DNA from: Lachnospiraceae bacterium
Lineage (GTDB): Bacteria > Bacillota > Clostridia > Lachnospirales > Lachnospiraceae
DNA length: 52,508 nt
Assembly (NCBI GenBank): GCA_017416465.1
Contig: JAFQCK010000081.1
Location: 1-52,508 of the forward strand
Direction: 5' to 3'
The position numbers and the translations under genes were made by a program. Numbering within the stretch: the first letter of the stretch is position 1; every line of letters starts with the position of its first letter. Shown here one piece after another: positions 16,408 through 25,943 of this stretch. The notes below the pieces were generated by a model. That model was not told where the DNA came from. It did not search any database and was given only the letters and a program-made list of their open reading frames with translations.

Positions 16408-17670
16408 ATGGATATTTTTGAATATATGAGAGAAACGACCAAAAGTGAACAGGCTCCATTGGCAGCCAGAATGAGACCAAACTCTCTTGATGAAGTGGTA
16501 GGTCAAAAACATATATTAGGACAGAATAAATTATTATATAGAGCTATAAAGGCTGATAAATTAAGTTCGGTTATTTTTTTCGGACCACCGGGAACAGGTA
16601 AGACTACTCTTGCAAAAGTAATAGCTAATACATCTGATTCTGATTTTTGTCAGATTAATGCAACTATTGCAGGAAAAAAAGATATGGAAGAGGCTGTTAA
16701 TAAAGCAAAAGATGTTTTAGGAATGTATGGAAGAAAGACTATAGTGTTTGTTGATGAGATTCATAGATTTAATAAAAGTCAGCAGGATTTTCTTCTTCCT
16801 TATGTTGAAGATGGAACTATAATTTTGATAGGAGCAACAACTGAAAATCCATATTTTGAAGTAAATAGTGCTTTGATTTCACGTTCTACTATATTTGAAC
16901 TTAAGTCTCTTGATAAAGATGATATAAAAGAATTGATTAACAGAGCAATGTCAGATGAAAAAAATGGAATGGGTGGATATGGTGCGAATATTACGGAGAA
17001 TGCAGTGGAATTCTTAGCAGATTCTTCTAATGGTGATGCGAGAACGGCACTTAACGCAGTAGAGCTTGCGATTCTTACTACCGATAGAAGTAGTGACGGA
17101 ATAATTCACATTACACCTGAGGTTATAGAAGAATGTATACAGAAGAGAAATGTAAGATATGATAAAGACGGAGATAATCATTATGATACTATTTCAGCAT
17201 TTATAAAGAGTATGCGAGGTTCAGACCCTGATGCAACAGTATATTATCTTGCGAGAATGTTAGTTGCAGGCGAGAGTGTTACTTTTATTGCAAGAAGAAT
17301 TATGATTTGCGCAGCAGAAGATGTAGGACTTGCTGACCCAAATGCATTACAGGTAGCAGTTGCAGCAGCACAAGCGGTTCATCAGTTAGGGATGCCTGAA
17401 GCAAGAATACCTCTGGCAGAGGCCGCAATATATGTAGCAAAAGCACCAAAAGGTAATTCTGCTTATAATGCAATCAACAGTGCGATGGAGTTTGTAAAGA
17501 ATCATCAGTTGTATGATATTCCGGCTTATTTAAGAGTAGGTTCTTATAGCGGAGCAAAAGATTTAGGACATGGAATAGGGTATAAATATCCACATGATTA
17601 CGAGAATCATTATGTTGAACAGCAATATTTACCGGATGAGATAAAAGACATACATTTTTTTGACGAGTAA
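16408..17670 (+). CDS. rarA: Replication-associated recombination protein A (MgsA/RarA AAA ATPase)
   Basis: A 420-aa AAA+ ATPase of the clamp-loader-like RarA/MgsA/WRNIP1 family, which acts at stalled replication forks. It begins APLAARMRPNSLDEVVGQKH, with Walker A GPPGTGKT at 59-66, Walker B VFVDEIHRF near 110-120, sensor GATTENPYFEVN, and the C-terminal tetramerisation part with APKGNSAYNAI and KYPHDYENHYVEQQYLPD. Length is normal. It starts the run of plus-strand genes that leads into the DUF5717 operon 65 bases on, with no terminator visible between, so partial co-transcription is possible. Confidence 0.96.
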   Translation: MDIFEYMRETTKSEQAPLAARMRPNSLDEVVGQKHILGQNKLLYRAIKADKLSSVIFFGPPGTGKTTLAKVIANTSDSDFCQINATIAGKKDMEEAVNKAKDVLGMYGRKTIVFVDEIHRFNKSQQDFLLPYVEDGTIILIGATTENPYFEVNSALISRSTIFELKSLDKDDIKELINRAMSDEKNGMGGYGANITENAVEFLADSSNGDARTALNAVELAILTTDRSSDGIIHITPEVIEECIQKRNVRYDKDGDNHYDTISAFIKSMRGSDPDATVYYLARMLVAGESVTFIARRIMICAAEDVGLADPNALQVAVAAAQAVHQLGMPEARIPLAEAAIYVAKAPKGNSAYNAINSAMEFVKNHQLYDIPAYLRVGSYSGAKDLGHGIGYKYPHDYENHYVEQQYLPDEIKDIHFFDE

Positions 17671-17735
17671 TAATAAATGTGGTAATATAAATACAGATTA
17701 TTTGTGCGAAGCAATCAGAAGAGAAGAGGTATATT

Positions 17736-20700
17736 TTGAAGGAACTTATTGGAAAACTATCACATGGAATCATAGAAAATAATATTGCAGAATTGGAAGT
17801 TTCTGTTACATCTATTGAAGAATCAATAGAGGCAGGAACAGTTTTTCGTGGAAAATTTGAAATTTTTAATAAAAATGAAGGCGAATTAAAAGGTATTATA
17901 TATTCATCTAATGAATATTTAAGAATACTTAATGATCAGTTTGTAGGAAAAAATTCAAAGATTGAATATGAAGTAAATACTAAGTATATGGAACCGGGAG
18001 ATATAATAAGTGGAAAGATAAATATTGTAAGTAATGGTGGGGAAGTGTTTATTCCATTTATGATAAACATTATTGCTGAAAGTATACCGTCAAGTATAGG
18101 AAATATTTCTAATATATTTCATTTTTTAAATCTTGTAAAACAGGAATATGATGAAGCAGTAAAGATGTTTTTGTCGCCGGATTTTAAGAGGATTATATTA
18201 GGCAAAAATGTTGCTGATCGCTGTATGTACGATGGTTTGATTAAAAGCGCTAATAGCAGAAGAGCGTTGGAAGAATTTGTAATAGCAATCAATAAAAAAC
18301 AAAAAGTAGAGTTTGAAATTTCTGATTCAGTAAGAGAATATGACTCATTGATAGAATCTTATGGTGACCTACTTCTGTTGTCCAGAAATACATGGGGATT
18401 ATTAGAGATTAGTGTTGAAACGGAAGGTGATTTTATCTGTGATTATAAGAAGATGATTACAGATGAAGATTTTGCAGGGAATAATTACGAATTTACATAT
18501 CTTATAGATGTTAATAAATTGCATTCGGGACTTAATTATGGAAAGATTGTTTTCGCATCAATTAACAATAGATTTGAATGTAGCATTTTAGTGGATAATA
18601 TCAAAGGTCGTGACAATTCTAAGTTTGAAGTTAAGAAATGTCTTTCGAAACTTAATCAGTTGTATCTTGATTTCAGAATGAGAAAATGTCAGCTTGATAA
18701 GTGGTCAGATGAATCTCTTTCATTAATTGAAAGAGCAAGGGGATTTAATGATAATAATATGTTCCTGAAATTATTACAGGCACAGGTTTATTTATCAAAG
18801 AAAGATGATGAAAATGCTAAGTGGTTGCTCGATAGTGTCGGAGAAAATATTCTTGACAGAAAAGAAGAGAATATACCATTATATTGTTTTTATTTGTATG
18901 TAAGGACATTACAAAAGAGGGAACTTGATAATACCCTTATGACAACGGAGATAATAAAAAAATATTATGAAAATGGTTATGACAAGTGGGAACTTTTATG
19001 GATTCTTATGTATATTGACCCTTCGTTTGAAAATAATAAGAGTTTAAAAATTACGAGAATAAAAGAACAGTTTAAGTTAGGATGTCATAGTACTCTTATG
19101 TATTATGAAGCATTGTATGTATTTAACAAGCAACCGGCACTTCTTAGAGTACTTAATGATTTTGAATTGCAGGTTCTTAATTTTGGAAGTAAATATGACG
19201 GAATAGAATTAAGACTTGCAGTGCAGATTTCAGAGTTGTCAATGCTGGAGAAGAGTTTCAGACCACTATTATTTGGTATTCTTGTTAAGTTATATAAAAA
19301 GTTTGAAAATAAAACAATATTAACAGCTATTTTAAGTGTTTTGATAAGAGGAAATAAAACAGATACTAAATATTTTGAATGGTATGAGCTTGGTGTTAAA
19401 GCTGATATTCAGGTTACAAGATTGTATGAATATTATATTTTTTCAATGCCAAAGGATTATGATGAGCTTTTACCAAATACAATTTTAATGTACTATGTAT
19501 ATAATGCAAATTTGTTATATGATAGGGAAGCGTTCTTTTATTCACTTGTTATAAAACATAAAGACAGAAACCCTAATATGTATAAGAACTATGTTAAAAA
19601 CATAGAAAAGTTTGCATTGGAAAAACTCCGTAAAGGTGAGATTGATGAAGAACTTAGTATTATATATGAAGATATATTAACAACTTCTATGATAACTGAG
19701 GAGAATGAAAAAAATCTTCCTAAAATTCTAAATACTTGGAAGATTACGCTCACAGATGATTTTATAAATGAAGTAATAGTTTTTCATAAAGAGATAAAAG
19801 ATAAGACTGTTTATAAGGTTAATAAAAAATGCGCCTATATTAATGTTTATACAGAAGATGTAATTATATTATTTAGGGATTTGAATAATAATGTATATTT
19901 AAATTCAATTGGATATACTATTCAAAAACTATATGAAAATAAAGAATTAAATGAAGAAGCTGTAATTAGAAATGAAGACAATATATATTTAGTTTCAAAG
20001 GAATGTGAGCAATCCATTAAGTATCAAAAAAGGTTGAAAAATGGAGTTACACTTTTTAATAAAATAATAGATAATGATAGTTTTAATGAAGAGTATCAAG
20101 ACTATATATTAAGTGATATTATTGAATATTACTCTAATAATTTTGACAGCGAAGATTTAGATGAGTTTTTGAAAAATGTAAATATTACAAGATTAAGCAG
20201 AGAATCAAGAGTAAGCATTATTGAATTAATGATAACAAGAGGTTTATATGATGAGGTTTTGGAATACATAAATCTTTATGGGACTTACGGAATAGATTCT
20301 AAGAAGATTCTTAAATTTGTTACTTACATTTTAAGAAACGGAAAAGAAGACTTAGTAGAAAATATATTAATATATTGTTCCGAATCATTCAAAAAAAGTA
20401 AGTATAATGAATTATCTCTTGAGCATTTATGCAATAATTTTAATGGTACTACAAGAGAAATGATGGAACTTTGGAGAATTTCAAAAGATTTTTCGATTGA
20501 AAGCAGAGATTTGGAAGAACGAATTATAGCACAAATGTTGTTTTCGAGGACAAATGTTTCAAGTATATCTGTTATTTATGACTCATACTACAGAAAAGGA
20601 AGTTTAAAACTCATAAAAAAAGCATATTTATTTTATCAATCGTACATTTATTTTGTAAAAGAAACTCCTATAGATGAGTTGTTTTTTAGACATTTAGAAG

Positions 20701-21281
20701 ACGAAATGATATTTAATGAAAATGTCCTTGATATTTGTAAGTGCTCCTATTTGTTATATAATTCTGATAAAGACTCCTTAAGTGAAAGAACATTAGAGAT
20801 ATGCAGAAATTCAATTGTATATCTTGAAAAAGCAGGTATTATTTTTGACTTCTATAAAAACTATGACAAATTCTTTGATTTATCAGGAAAAATTATGGAT
20901 AAAACAACTATAGTTTATAGAACAGAGCCGGCAGATAAAGTTTTAATTAATTATTATATTGAAACAGGAAATTTATTGCCAAAAGATTATATTTCAGAAG
21001 AGATGAAACAGGTATTTCCGGGAATGTATATTAAATCATATACTTTGTTTTATGGTGAAAAAATTAATTATTATATTATGGAGACACGTGGAGAGGATAG
21101 CGTTTTGACTGAAAGTTGTGAATATAATCTTGATGACAGAACTATAGAGGTTAGTAATTCAAGATTTGGTAAGTTGAACGATATTTTAGTGTGTAGGGAA
21201 TTAAAGGATGAAAAACTTGTTAGAGGTTTAGCAAAAGAATATTATATAAACAATGAATTAGTAAAAAGATTATTTGGGTAA
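17736..21281 (+). CDS. DUF5717 family giant protein (beta-sandwich plus helical repeat)
   Basis: A 1181-aa protein that I assign to DUF5717, a family of unknown function from Lachnospiraceae. Residues 1-125 look like an Ig-like beta domain (PGDIISGKINIVSNGGEVFIPFMINI), with a second beta-rich stretch at about 200-290. From about 300 to 1050 it is almost all helical, with spacing suggesting a TPR-like or HEAT-like solenoid. The last 130 residues turn beta-rich again. No signal peptide or transmembrane helix is evident, so it is probably cytoplasmic. Translation starts at TTG with GAAGAGG seven bases upstream. First gene of a four-gene co-oriented block. The size and repeats suggest a scaffold; the role is unknown. 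Confidence 0.8.
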   Translation: MKELIGKLSHGIIENNIAELEVSVTSIEESIEAGTVFRGKFEIFNKNEGELKGIIYSSNEYLRILNDQFVGKNSKIEYEVNTKYMEPGDIISGKINIVSNGGEVFIPFMINIIAESIPSSIGNISNIFHFLNLVKQEYDEAVKMFLSPDFKRIILGKNVADRCMYDGLIKSANSRRALEEFVIAINKKQKVEFEISDSVREYDSLIESYGDLLLLSRNTWGLLEISVETEGDFICDYKKMITDEDFAGNNYEFTYLIDVNKLHSGLNYGKIVFASINNRFECSILVDNIKGRDNSKFEVKKCLSKLNQLYLDFRMRKCQLDKWSDESLSLIERARGFNDNNMFLKLLQAQVYLSKKDDENAKWLLDSVGENILDRKEENIPLYCFYLYVRTLQKRELDNTLMTTEIIKKYYENGYDKWELLWILMYIDPSFENNKSLKITRIKEQFKLGCHSTLMYYEALYVFNKQPALLRVLNDFELQVLNFGSKYDGIELRLAVQISELSMLEKSFRPLLFGILVKLYKKFENKTILTAILSVLIRGNKTDTKYFEWYELGVKADIQVTRLYEYYIFSMPKDYDELLPNTILMYYVYNANLLYDREAFFYSLVIKHKDRNPNMYKNYVKNIEKFALEKLRKGEIDEELSIIYEDILTTSMITEENEKNLPKILNTWKITLTDDFINEVIVFHKEIKDKTVYKVNKKCAYINVYTEDVIILFRDLNNNVYLNSIGYTIQKLYENKELNEEAVIRNEDNIYLVSKECEQSIKYQKRLKNGVTLFNKIIDNDSFNEEYQDYILSDIIEYYSNNFDSEDLDEFLKNVNITRLSRESRVSIIELMITRGLYDEVLEYINLYGTYGIDSKKILKFVTYILRNGKEDLVENILIYCSESFKKSKYNELSLEHLCNNFNGTTREMMELWRISKDFSIESRDLEERIIAQMLFSRTNVSSISVIYDSYYRKGSLKLIKKAYLFYQSYIYFVKETPIDELFFRHLEDEMIFNENVLDICKCSYLLYNSDKDSLSERTLEICRNSIVYLEKAGIIFDFYKNYDKFFDLSGKIMDKTTIVYRTEPADKVLINYYIETGNLLPKDYISEEMKQVFPGMYIKSYTLFYGEKINYYIMETRGEDSVLTESCEYNLDDRTIEVSNSRFGKLNDILVCRELKDEKLVRGLAKEYYINNELVKRLFG

Positions 21282-21371
21282 CTTGGATTTTTTAAGATAT
21301 AGATTTTAAGAGAGCTTTTTGAGTTTTAACATTTATCTATATAGTTTTATGTGAAAGGTTTGGTAGACAAT

Positions 21372-22664
21372 ATGAGTGTTGAAAGAGATAAAAACAAAAT
21401 TTTTGTTTCGATTGATTTGTGCAGAGATTATAGTCAAATTACATATTGTTATTCGGATAATATGAATGAGCCGGAATCGGTTAGTACCATTCCAGGTGAA
21501 CAAAAATATCTGATACCGACTGTTGTGGGTAAAATAAATGATGCGAATGAATGGATTATTGGTGACGAAGCTTTATTAAGAAATAGTAGAGCAGAAGCAC
21601 AGATTTCTAAAGATATAGTGAATGCAATTTTGGCAGAAAAAAATACGGAAATTAATGGTAGAGCTTACTCGGGATATGATATTTTAAAAGTGTTTATTGT
21701 AGGATTGTTAAAGCTTTTAAATACTAACCATCATATTGAGAGACCTGACTATCTTGTAGTCACGGTTGAATATCCTGATAGGATTTTGGTGAATATTATA
21801 AGAAGCATTTTGGAAGATATTGGACTTGAAAAGGAAACTGTTAAAGTATTGGGGCATTCGGAAAGCTTGATATATTACATGATTTTTCAAAAAAAAGAGT
21901 TATGGGTAAATGATGTATTTATTTTTGATTTTACTGAGCATCAATTTCAGGTTAGAAGACTTAATTCTGTAAGGTCAAGGTTGCCTCAGCCGATTGTTGT
22001 TGAGGAGATGGATTTATCAACTAAATATGATATTAGTATGACAGAGACTGAGGAAGGAAAAGTAAGACTTGATAGGCAGTTTTTGGAATTTTTACAGGAT
22101 ATTTGTTCAAAACATATTGTATCTACGGTTTATTTGACAGGTGTGGGATTTTATAAGGAATGGATGAAAGAATCTATCAGATTTTTATGCAGTAAACGAA
22201 GGGTTTTTCAAGGGTATAACCTATTTGTTAAAGGAGCCTGCTATGGTGCAATAAGTGAAGCTGGAATAGGTAATGCGGGAGATTATCAGTTCGTTTGCTC
22301 AGGAAGGACGTTAGTAAATATTGATTTAGAGATTGTAAAAGGCGATAAAATCATTCCGGTTTCTTTGTCTAAAGCAGGAATTAATTGGTATGAAGCAGGT
22401 GCAAGAGCTGAAGGAATTCTTGATGCAAGCAGGGAGATACGACTTAGAATTAATTCATCAATAAGTAAGAATTCTAAGATAGTAACGATTAATTTAATGT
22501 CATTCCCACCAAGACCTAACAAGACAACCAGGATAGAGATTATTCTATCATATAGAACTGACAGACAATGTATAGTTATGGTAAAAGATTTAGGATTTGG
22601 AGACTTCTTCAAATCCTCCGGAGATACAGTTAAGGAAATATTGAACATAGAAGAATTTATCTGA
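21372..22664 (+). CDS. DUF5716 family protein, degenerate actin/Hsp70-like ATPase fold
   Basis: A 430-aa protein. The first 290 residues follow the layout of a DnaK/actin-type ATPase: phosphate-1-like FVSIDLCRDYSQITY, then an LIPTVVGKINDANEWIIG segment like the SVVAF...VGD of Hsp70, LVVTVEYPDR, a phosphate-2-like VFIFDFTEHQFQ, and an adenosine-like VYLTGVGF...GACYGA. The glycines that normally bind phosphates (DLGTTNS and DLGGGT) are missing, so it may bind nucleotide poorly or not at all. The C-terminal 130 residues are beta-rich, possibly like a substrate-binding domain. An in-frame GTG at 21351 is an alternative start; neither has a strong ribosome-binding site. I recall DUF5716 next to DUF5717 in Lachnospiraceae. 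Confidence 0.75.
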   Translation: MSVERDKNKIFVSIDLCRDYSQITYCYSDNMNEPESVSTIPGEQKYLIPTVVGKINDANEWIIGDEALLRNSRAEAQISKDIVNAILAEKNTEINGRAYSGYDILKVFIVGLLKLLNTNHHIERPDYLVVTVEYPDRILVNIIRSILEDIGLEKETVKVLGHSESLIYYMIFQKKELWVNDVFIFDFTEHQFQVRRLNSVRSRLPQPIVVEEMDLSTKYDISMTETEEGKVRLDRQFLEFLQDICSKHIVSTVYLTGVGFYKEWMKESIRFLCSKRRVFQGYNLFVKGACYGAISEAGIGNAGDYQFVCSGRTLVNIDLEIVKGDKIIPVSLSKAGINWYEAGARAEGILDASREIRLRINSSISKNSKIVTINLMSFPPRPNKTTRIEIILSYRTDRQCIVMVKDLGFGDFFKSSGDTVKEILNIEEFI

Positions 22665-22728
22665 TTTTATTTAGAGATTAAATTAGAGGATTGTTAATAT
22701 ATAGAACAAACTGCATTGGAGGACAAAT

Positions 22729-23565
22729 ATGAGTGGTCTGATTTTATGTACAAAGAAAGCGGATATTCCATATAGAATATCTGATGCAAATATAAACATT
22801 TATTCAATTGAAGAGTTGGCATATTACTTGTATAATAATGCTTATTTTGTAGATGATAGTTTTTTTACGGAGGAATTAATTGAATATATCGAAGAAAAAC
22901 TTAATCTTAAGAAGATTGCGCAACGACTTCGTTACGCGATAGGACAGAAAATGGATTTTTATGAGCTTGTTATGATTATTGTAACAGGAGCGATGTATTT
23001 TTCTGAAAATGAGATTAGAGGTTTTGAAAAGGAATTAAAATCAATTGGTACAAAGAGTATGCTTGAAAGGATGAAGGCAAGAGCAGTAATGCTATACGAA
23101 AACGGAAAGCTTTCGTCGGCAATGCAGGTATATGATAATATATTATCTAACAGCACGTATAAAAAACAGTCAGATGAATTTTATTCAGATGTGTATTTTG
23201 GGAAAGCGAAAATTCATTGTCGAATGTTTTATTTTAAAGATGCTATAGAAGAATTAAACGAAGCATATAGACTTAATAATACTTTAGAGATATTAAAATC
23301 TTTAATTTATGCAAAGCTTTTATATGAAAAAACATTTGGTATAAAAGTGGATTTTACAGATGAACTGGAAAATAATTCTGAGATAGTATTTAGTTGTAAA
23401 CAGGATTTGAAAGCTTTAGAGACACAGTTATTAAATGGTAGTGAGTATGAGCGCTTATCTAAAATATTTATATATGATGGCAAACGTAATCTTGATGATT
23501 ACTATGAAGAGATACAGAATGTTTTGGATAATTGGAAAGATGAATACAAGACTAATTTTTTATAA
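22729..23565 (+). CDS. Hypothetical TPR-like helical protein of the DUF5716/5717 block
   Basis: A 278-aa protein that I cannot assign to a named family. Residues 10-90 are acidic and helical (SIEELAYYLYNNAYFVDDSFFTEELIEY). From about 110 to 205 the pattern ARAVMLYENGKLSSAMQVYDNIL and FGKAKIHCRMFYFKDAIEELNEAYRL reads like two to three TPR units. No signal peptide or membrane helix. GGAGG lies just before the ATG. The gap to the preceding gene is 64 bases without a terminator. The position suggests an adaptor between the solenoid or ATPase-like protein and the membrane protein encoded next; this is inference from layout. Confidence 0.7.
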   Translation: MSGLILCTKKADIPYRISDANINIYSIEELAYYLYNNAYFVDDSFFTEELIEYIEEKLNLKKIAQRLRYAIGQKMDFYELVMIIVTGAMYFSENEIRGFEKELKSIGTKSMLERMKARAVMLYENGKLSSAMQVYDNILSNSTYKKQSDEFYSDVYFGKAKIHCRMFYFKDAIEELNEAYRLNNTLEILKSLIYAKLLYEKTFGIKVDFTDELENNSEIVFSCKQDLKALETQLLNGSEYERLSKIFIYDGKRNLDDYYEEIQNVLDNWKDEYKTNFL

Positions 23566-23609
23566 AATAAAAGTTTGTTACTTGATATGAAAGGAAAGTT
23601 GGTAGTAAC

Positions 23610-24794
23610 ATGGGTCTGTTTAAAAAAAAGAAAAAGTATGAAGATGATTTTTTGGATGATTTAGTTATAGACGGCTTTGATGAAAATAAATCAGGAATTG
23701 AGACTGAACCTTTAGAAGCGGATACATTAGAAAATAAAAAACAGGCTATTGAGAATTGTTGTGACAGAATTACAAGTGCAAATTCAAGGATAGCAGAATT
23801 GAAAATTGAATATCAGACGGTTAATTCATATCTGAATGATATAATGTTGATAGAAAATCTGTCTGCTGAACAGAAAGAAGAAATTATAGAGTATGCAAAA
23901 CGAGTGGTAGTGCTTGATAAAGATAGAAAAGATTTTGGAAAATCAATGTCAAAGCTTAGCGATAAGCAATATCGTTATATGCATGATAATGAAGAAGAAA
24001 TTGCCGATATAATTAAGAGTATGGCAGAAGATGAAAAATACTGCGAATCTGTTAAAACAGATATGAGGTATCTTGAAGGGGAGAAAGCCGGATTACAAAT
24101 TGAGATAAAAGAGCAGAAAAGAATTATTCGTTCATTGTATGAAATTTCAAAATTTGCAGTTAGTGCCTTTGTTGTTCTTATGTCGATTTTATTGGTAATG
24201 GAATTTGGATATAATAAAAATGTTACTGGTTTAATTTATGCTGTTATAGCTTGTGCTGTTGTATTTACAGCTACAATATTTACAGTAAGAAATAAAGCAG
24301 ACTATGAGCTTAAACTGGCAAAAATACGAATGAATCGTGCTATTGGATTACTTAATAAAATTAAAATTAAGTATGTAAATATAGCAGGAAAGTTAAGTTA
24401 TCTGTATGAGAAATATGGAGTAAAAAGTTCATATCAGTTAAGCAAGGTATGGGCAGCATATTTAACTTTAAAAAAAGAAAGAGAAGTATATAATAAAGCC
24501 TCTGTAAGACTTATAGAAGCGGAAGATAGTTTAGTGTCGTTGTTAAAAAGAGCTACAGTAAAAGATGCAGGCATTTGGATAAATCAGGCATATGCATTGT
24601 TTAATGAATCTGATATGGAAGAAATAAAAGAGCATTTGTATAAAAGAAGAGAGAAACTTAAAAGTTCTTTGGATTATAACAACGAAGTTATGGATAAATC
24701 CAGAGAAGAAATAAAAATGATAGTGCTAAGTAATAGTGAACATGCGGATGAATTGATGAAAATACTTGAAGCTTATGAAGAAAGCTTGGGGTAG
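23610..24794 (+). CDS. Coiled-coil protein with membrane hairpin, last gene of the DUF5716/5717 block
   Basis: A 394-aa protein with no recognised family. A short basic start (MGLFKKKKKYEDDFLDDLV) leads to an acidic linker, a heptad-rich coiled coil at about 45-170, two adjacent transmembrane helices at about 178-197 and 203-222 (FAVSAFVVLMSILLVMEFG and GLIYAVIACAVVFTATIFTV), and a second long helical, probably coiled-coil region at 225-390. Both soluble arms should lie in the cytoplasm, giving a membrane staple. AAAGGAAAG precedes the ATG. A terminator follows, closing the block. It could anchor the other three products, but no catalytic motif is visible. Confidence 0.7.
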   Translation: MGLFKKKKKYEDDFLDDLVIDGFDENKSGIETEPLEADTLENKKQAIENCCDRITSANSRIAELKIEYQTVNSYLNDIMLIENLSAEQKEEIIEYAKRVVVLDKDRKDFGKSMSKLSDKQYRYMHDNEEEIADIIKSMAEDEKYCESVKTDMRYLEGEKAGLQIEIKEQKRIIRSLYEISKFAVSAFVVLMSILLVMEFGYNKNVTGLIYAVIACAVVFTATIFTVRNKADYELKLAKIRMNRAIGLLNKIKIKYVNIAGKLSYLYEKYGVKSSYQLSKVWAAYLTLKKEREVYNKASVRLIEAEDSLVSLLKRATVKDAGIWINQAYALFNESDMEEIKEHLYKRREKLKSSLDYNNEVMDKSREEIKMIVLSNSEHADELMKILEAYEESLG

Positions 24795-24811
24795 AATATA
24801 GGTTTAAATGA

Positions 24812-24852
24812 AAGAGAGTCAGTTATCAAGGTGATAATTGATTCTTTTTTTG
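24812..24852 (+). terminator. Intrinsic terminator after the DUF5716/5717 block
   Basis: GAGTCAGTTATCA pairs with TGATAATTGATTC with one or two mismatches, followed by TTTTTTTG. Confidence 0.75.
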
Positions 24853-24897
24853 TTAAAAATGGTTGTGAAAAAGTAATAAATGCAACAAAATAAAATG

Positions 24898-24926
24898 TTG
24901 ACAAATATTAAAGTAACATATATAAT
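24898..24926 (+). promoter_or_regulatory. Consensus sigma-A promoter of the Rpn-like gene
   Basis: TTGACA (24898-24903), 17-bp spacer, TATAAT (24921-24926), about 88 bases before the start codon. Confidence 0.75.
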
Positions 24927-25013
24927 GTAAGAAAATGAGAGAAATTGTCGTATTATAAGAGTCGAGTTAAATATAATAGTTTATAGGTAAGAACATAAGA
25001 GGGGGAAACATAA

Positions 25014-25901
25014 TTGGGAGAAAAAGACAAAACAGAAAAATATCTTGAAGCATACAATGATGTATTTGCAGATATATTTAATGTATTAGTATTTGAAGAA
25101 GACATAATTATACCAGATTCTCTAGTGAATGCAGGAACAGAAACCATATATAAGAGTAAAGATGGAAAATTGAAAAATCAATTAAGAGATATACAAAAGT
25201 ATTATAATGAATCGCATATTCAGATAGCTTCACTTGGAATAGAGAATCAGTCAGAAGAAGATAAAGATATGGTTATAAGGATATTGGGTTATGATTATGC
25301 AAGTTATAGAGAGCAGATAATTAATAAAAAAGATGGAAGATATCCGGTAATAACAATAGTATTAAATTTTAGCGAAGAAAAATGGTCAGCGCCAAAATCA
25401 CTTATAGAAGTCTTGGATATTCCAAAGGAATTAGAAGGATATGTAGAAGATTATCATATAAAAGTATATGATATAGCATATCTTCCAAAAGAAATAAGAG
25501 ATAGATTCAAAAGCGATTTTAAAGTGGTAGCAGATTTTTTTGCAGAGAAAAGATTAGGTACATATGATGCAAGTAAGCATAAAGAGAGGATAATACATGT
25601 TGAGGCAGTTCTTGAAATGTTAAGGGTGTTTACAAAAGATGAAAGATATAAGGAGATAGAAGAGATAATTAACAAAAATCTGGAAGGTGATGTAAGTATG
25701 TGTAAAGTTTTGGATGAGTATGAAAGAAGAGGAATAGAAAAAGGAATAGAAAGAGGAATAGAAAGAGGAATAGAACAAACAATACTGAATTTAGTAAAAA
25801 ATAATCGATTATCTGTAGAAGTGGCTTGTGAAGAATTAAATATTTCTAAGGAAGAATTTGAAGAGAAAATGTCAAGTTTTAATAGTTTGGTAAAAATATA
25901 A
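25014..25901 (+). CDS. Rpn family recombination-promoting nuclease / PD-(D/E)XK protein
   Basis: A 295-aa protein of the Rpn/YhgA-like group, annotated as putative transposases or recombination-promoting nucleases with a PD-(D/E)XK-type fold. The N-terminus has the family pattern YLEAYNDVFADIFNVLVFEE, then GTETIYKSKDGKLKNQLRDIQKYY, where the acidic and RDxxK-type residues would form the active site, then YPVITIVLNFSEEKWSAPKSL. The C-terminus has GIERGIERGIEQ tandem repeats and a helical tail. Start is TTG behind GAGGGGG. No terminal inverted repeats are seen. A broken paralogue lies directly downstream, evidence of tandem duplication. Biological role in this organism is unknown. Confidence 0.82.
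   Translation: MGEKDKTEKYLEAYNDVFADIFNVLVFEEDIIIPDSLVNAGTETIYKSKDGKLKNQLRDIQKYYNESHIQIASLGIENQSEEDKDMVIRILGYDYASYREQIINKKDGRYPVITIVLNFSEEKWSAPKSLIEVLDIPKELEGYVEDYHIKVYDIAYLPKEIRDRFKSDFKVVADFFAEKRLGTYDASKHKERIIHVEAVLEMLRVFTKDERYKEIEEIINKNLEGDVSMCKVLDEYERRGIEKGIERGIERGIEQTILNLVKNNRLSVEVACEELNISKEEFEEKMSSFNSLVKI
25736..25774 (+). repeat. 12-bp tandem repeat encoding GIE(K/R) units
   Basis: GGAATAGAAAGA-type 12-mers are repeated about three times in frame near the 3' end of the Rpn-like gene, encoding GIEKGIERGIERGIEQ. The downstream pseudogene copy has only one unit, showing that unit number changes between copies. Slippage would alter length without a frameshift. Confidence 0.75.
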
Positions 25902-25943
25902 ACAGTTATGAATAATTAATGAAACGTAAGAAGGGAAAAGTAA

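Noticed and set aside
17736-24794. Phage-defence island or toxin-antitoxin system
   Set aside because: No nuclease, protease, toxin or reverse-transcriptase motif is visible, and the flanking rarA points to a core location. A defence role is not excluded but has no support in the sequence.
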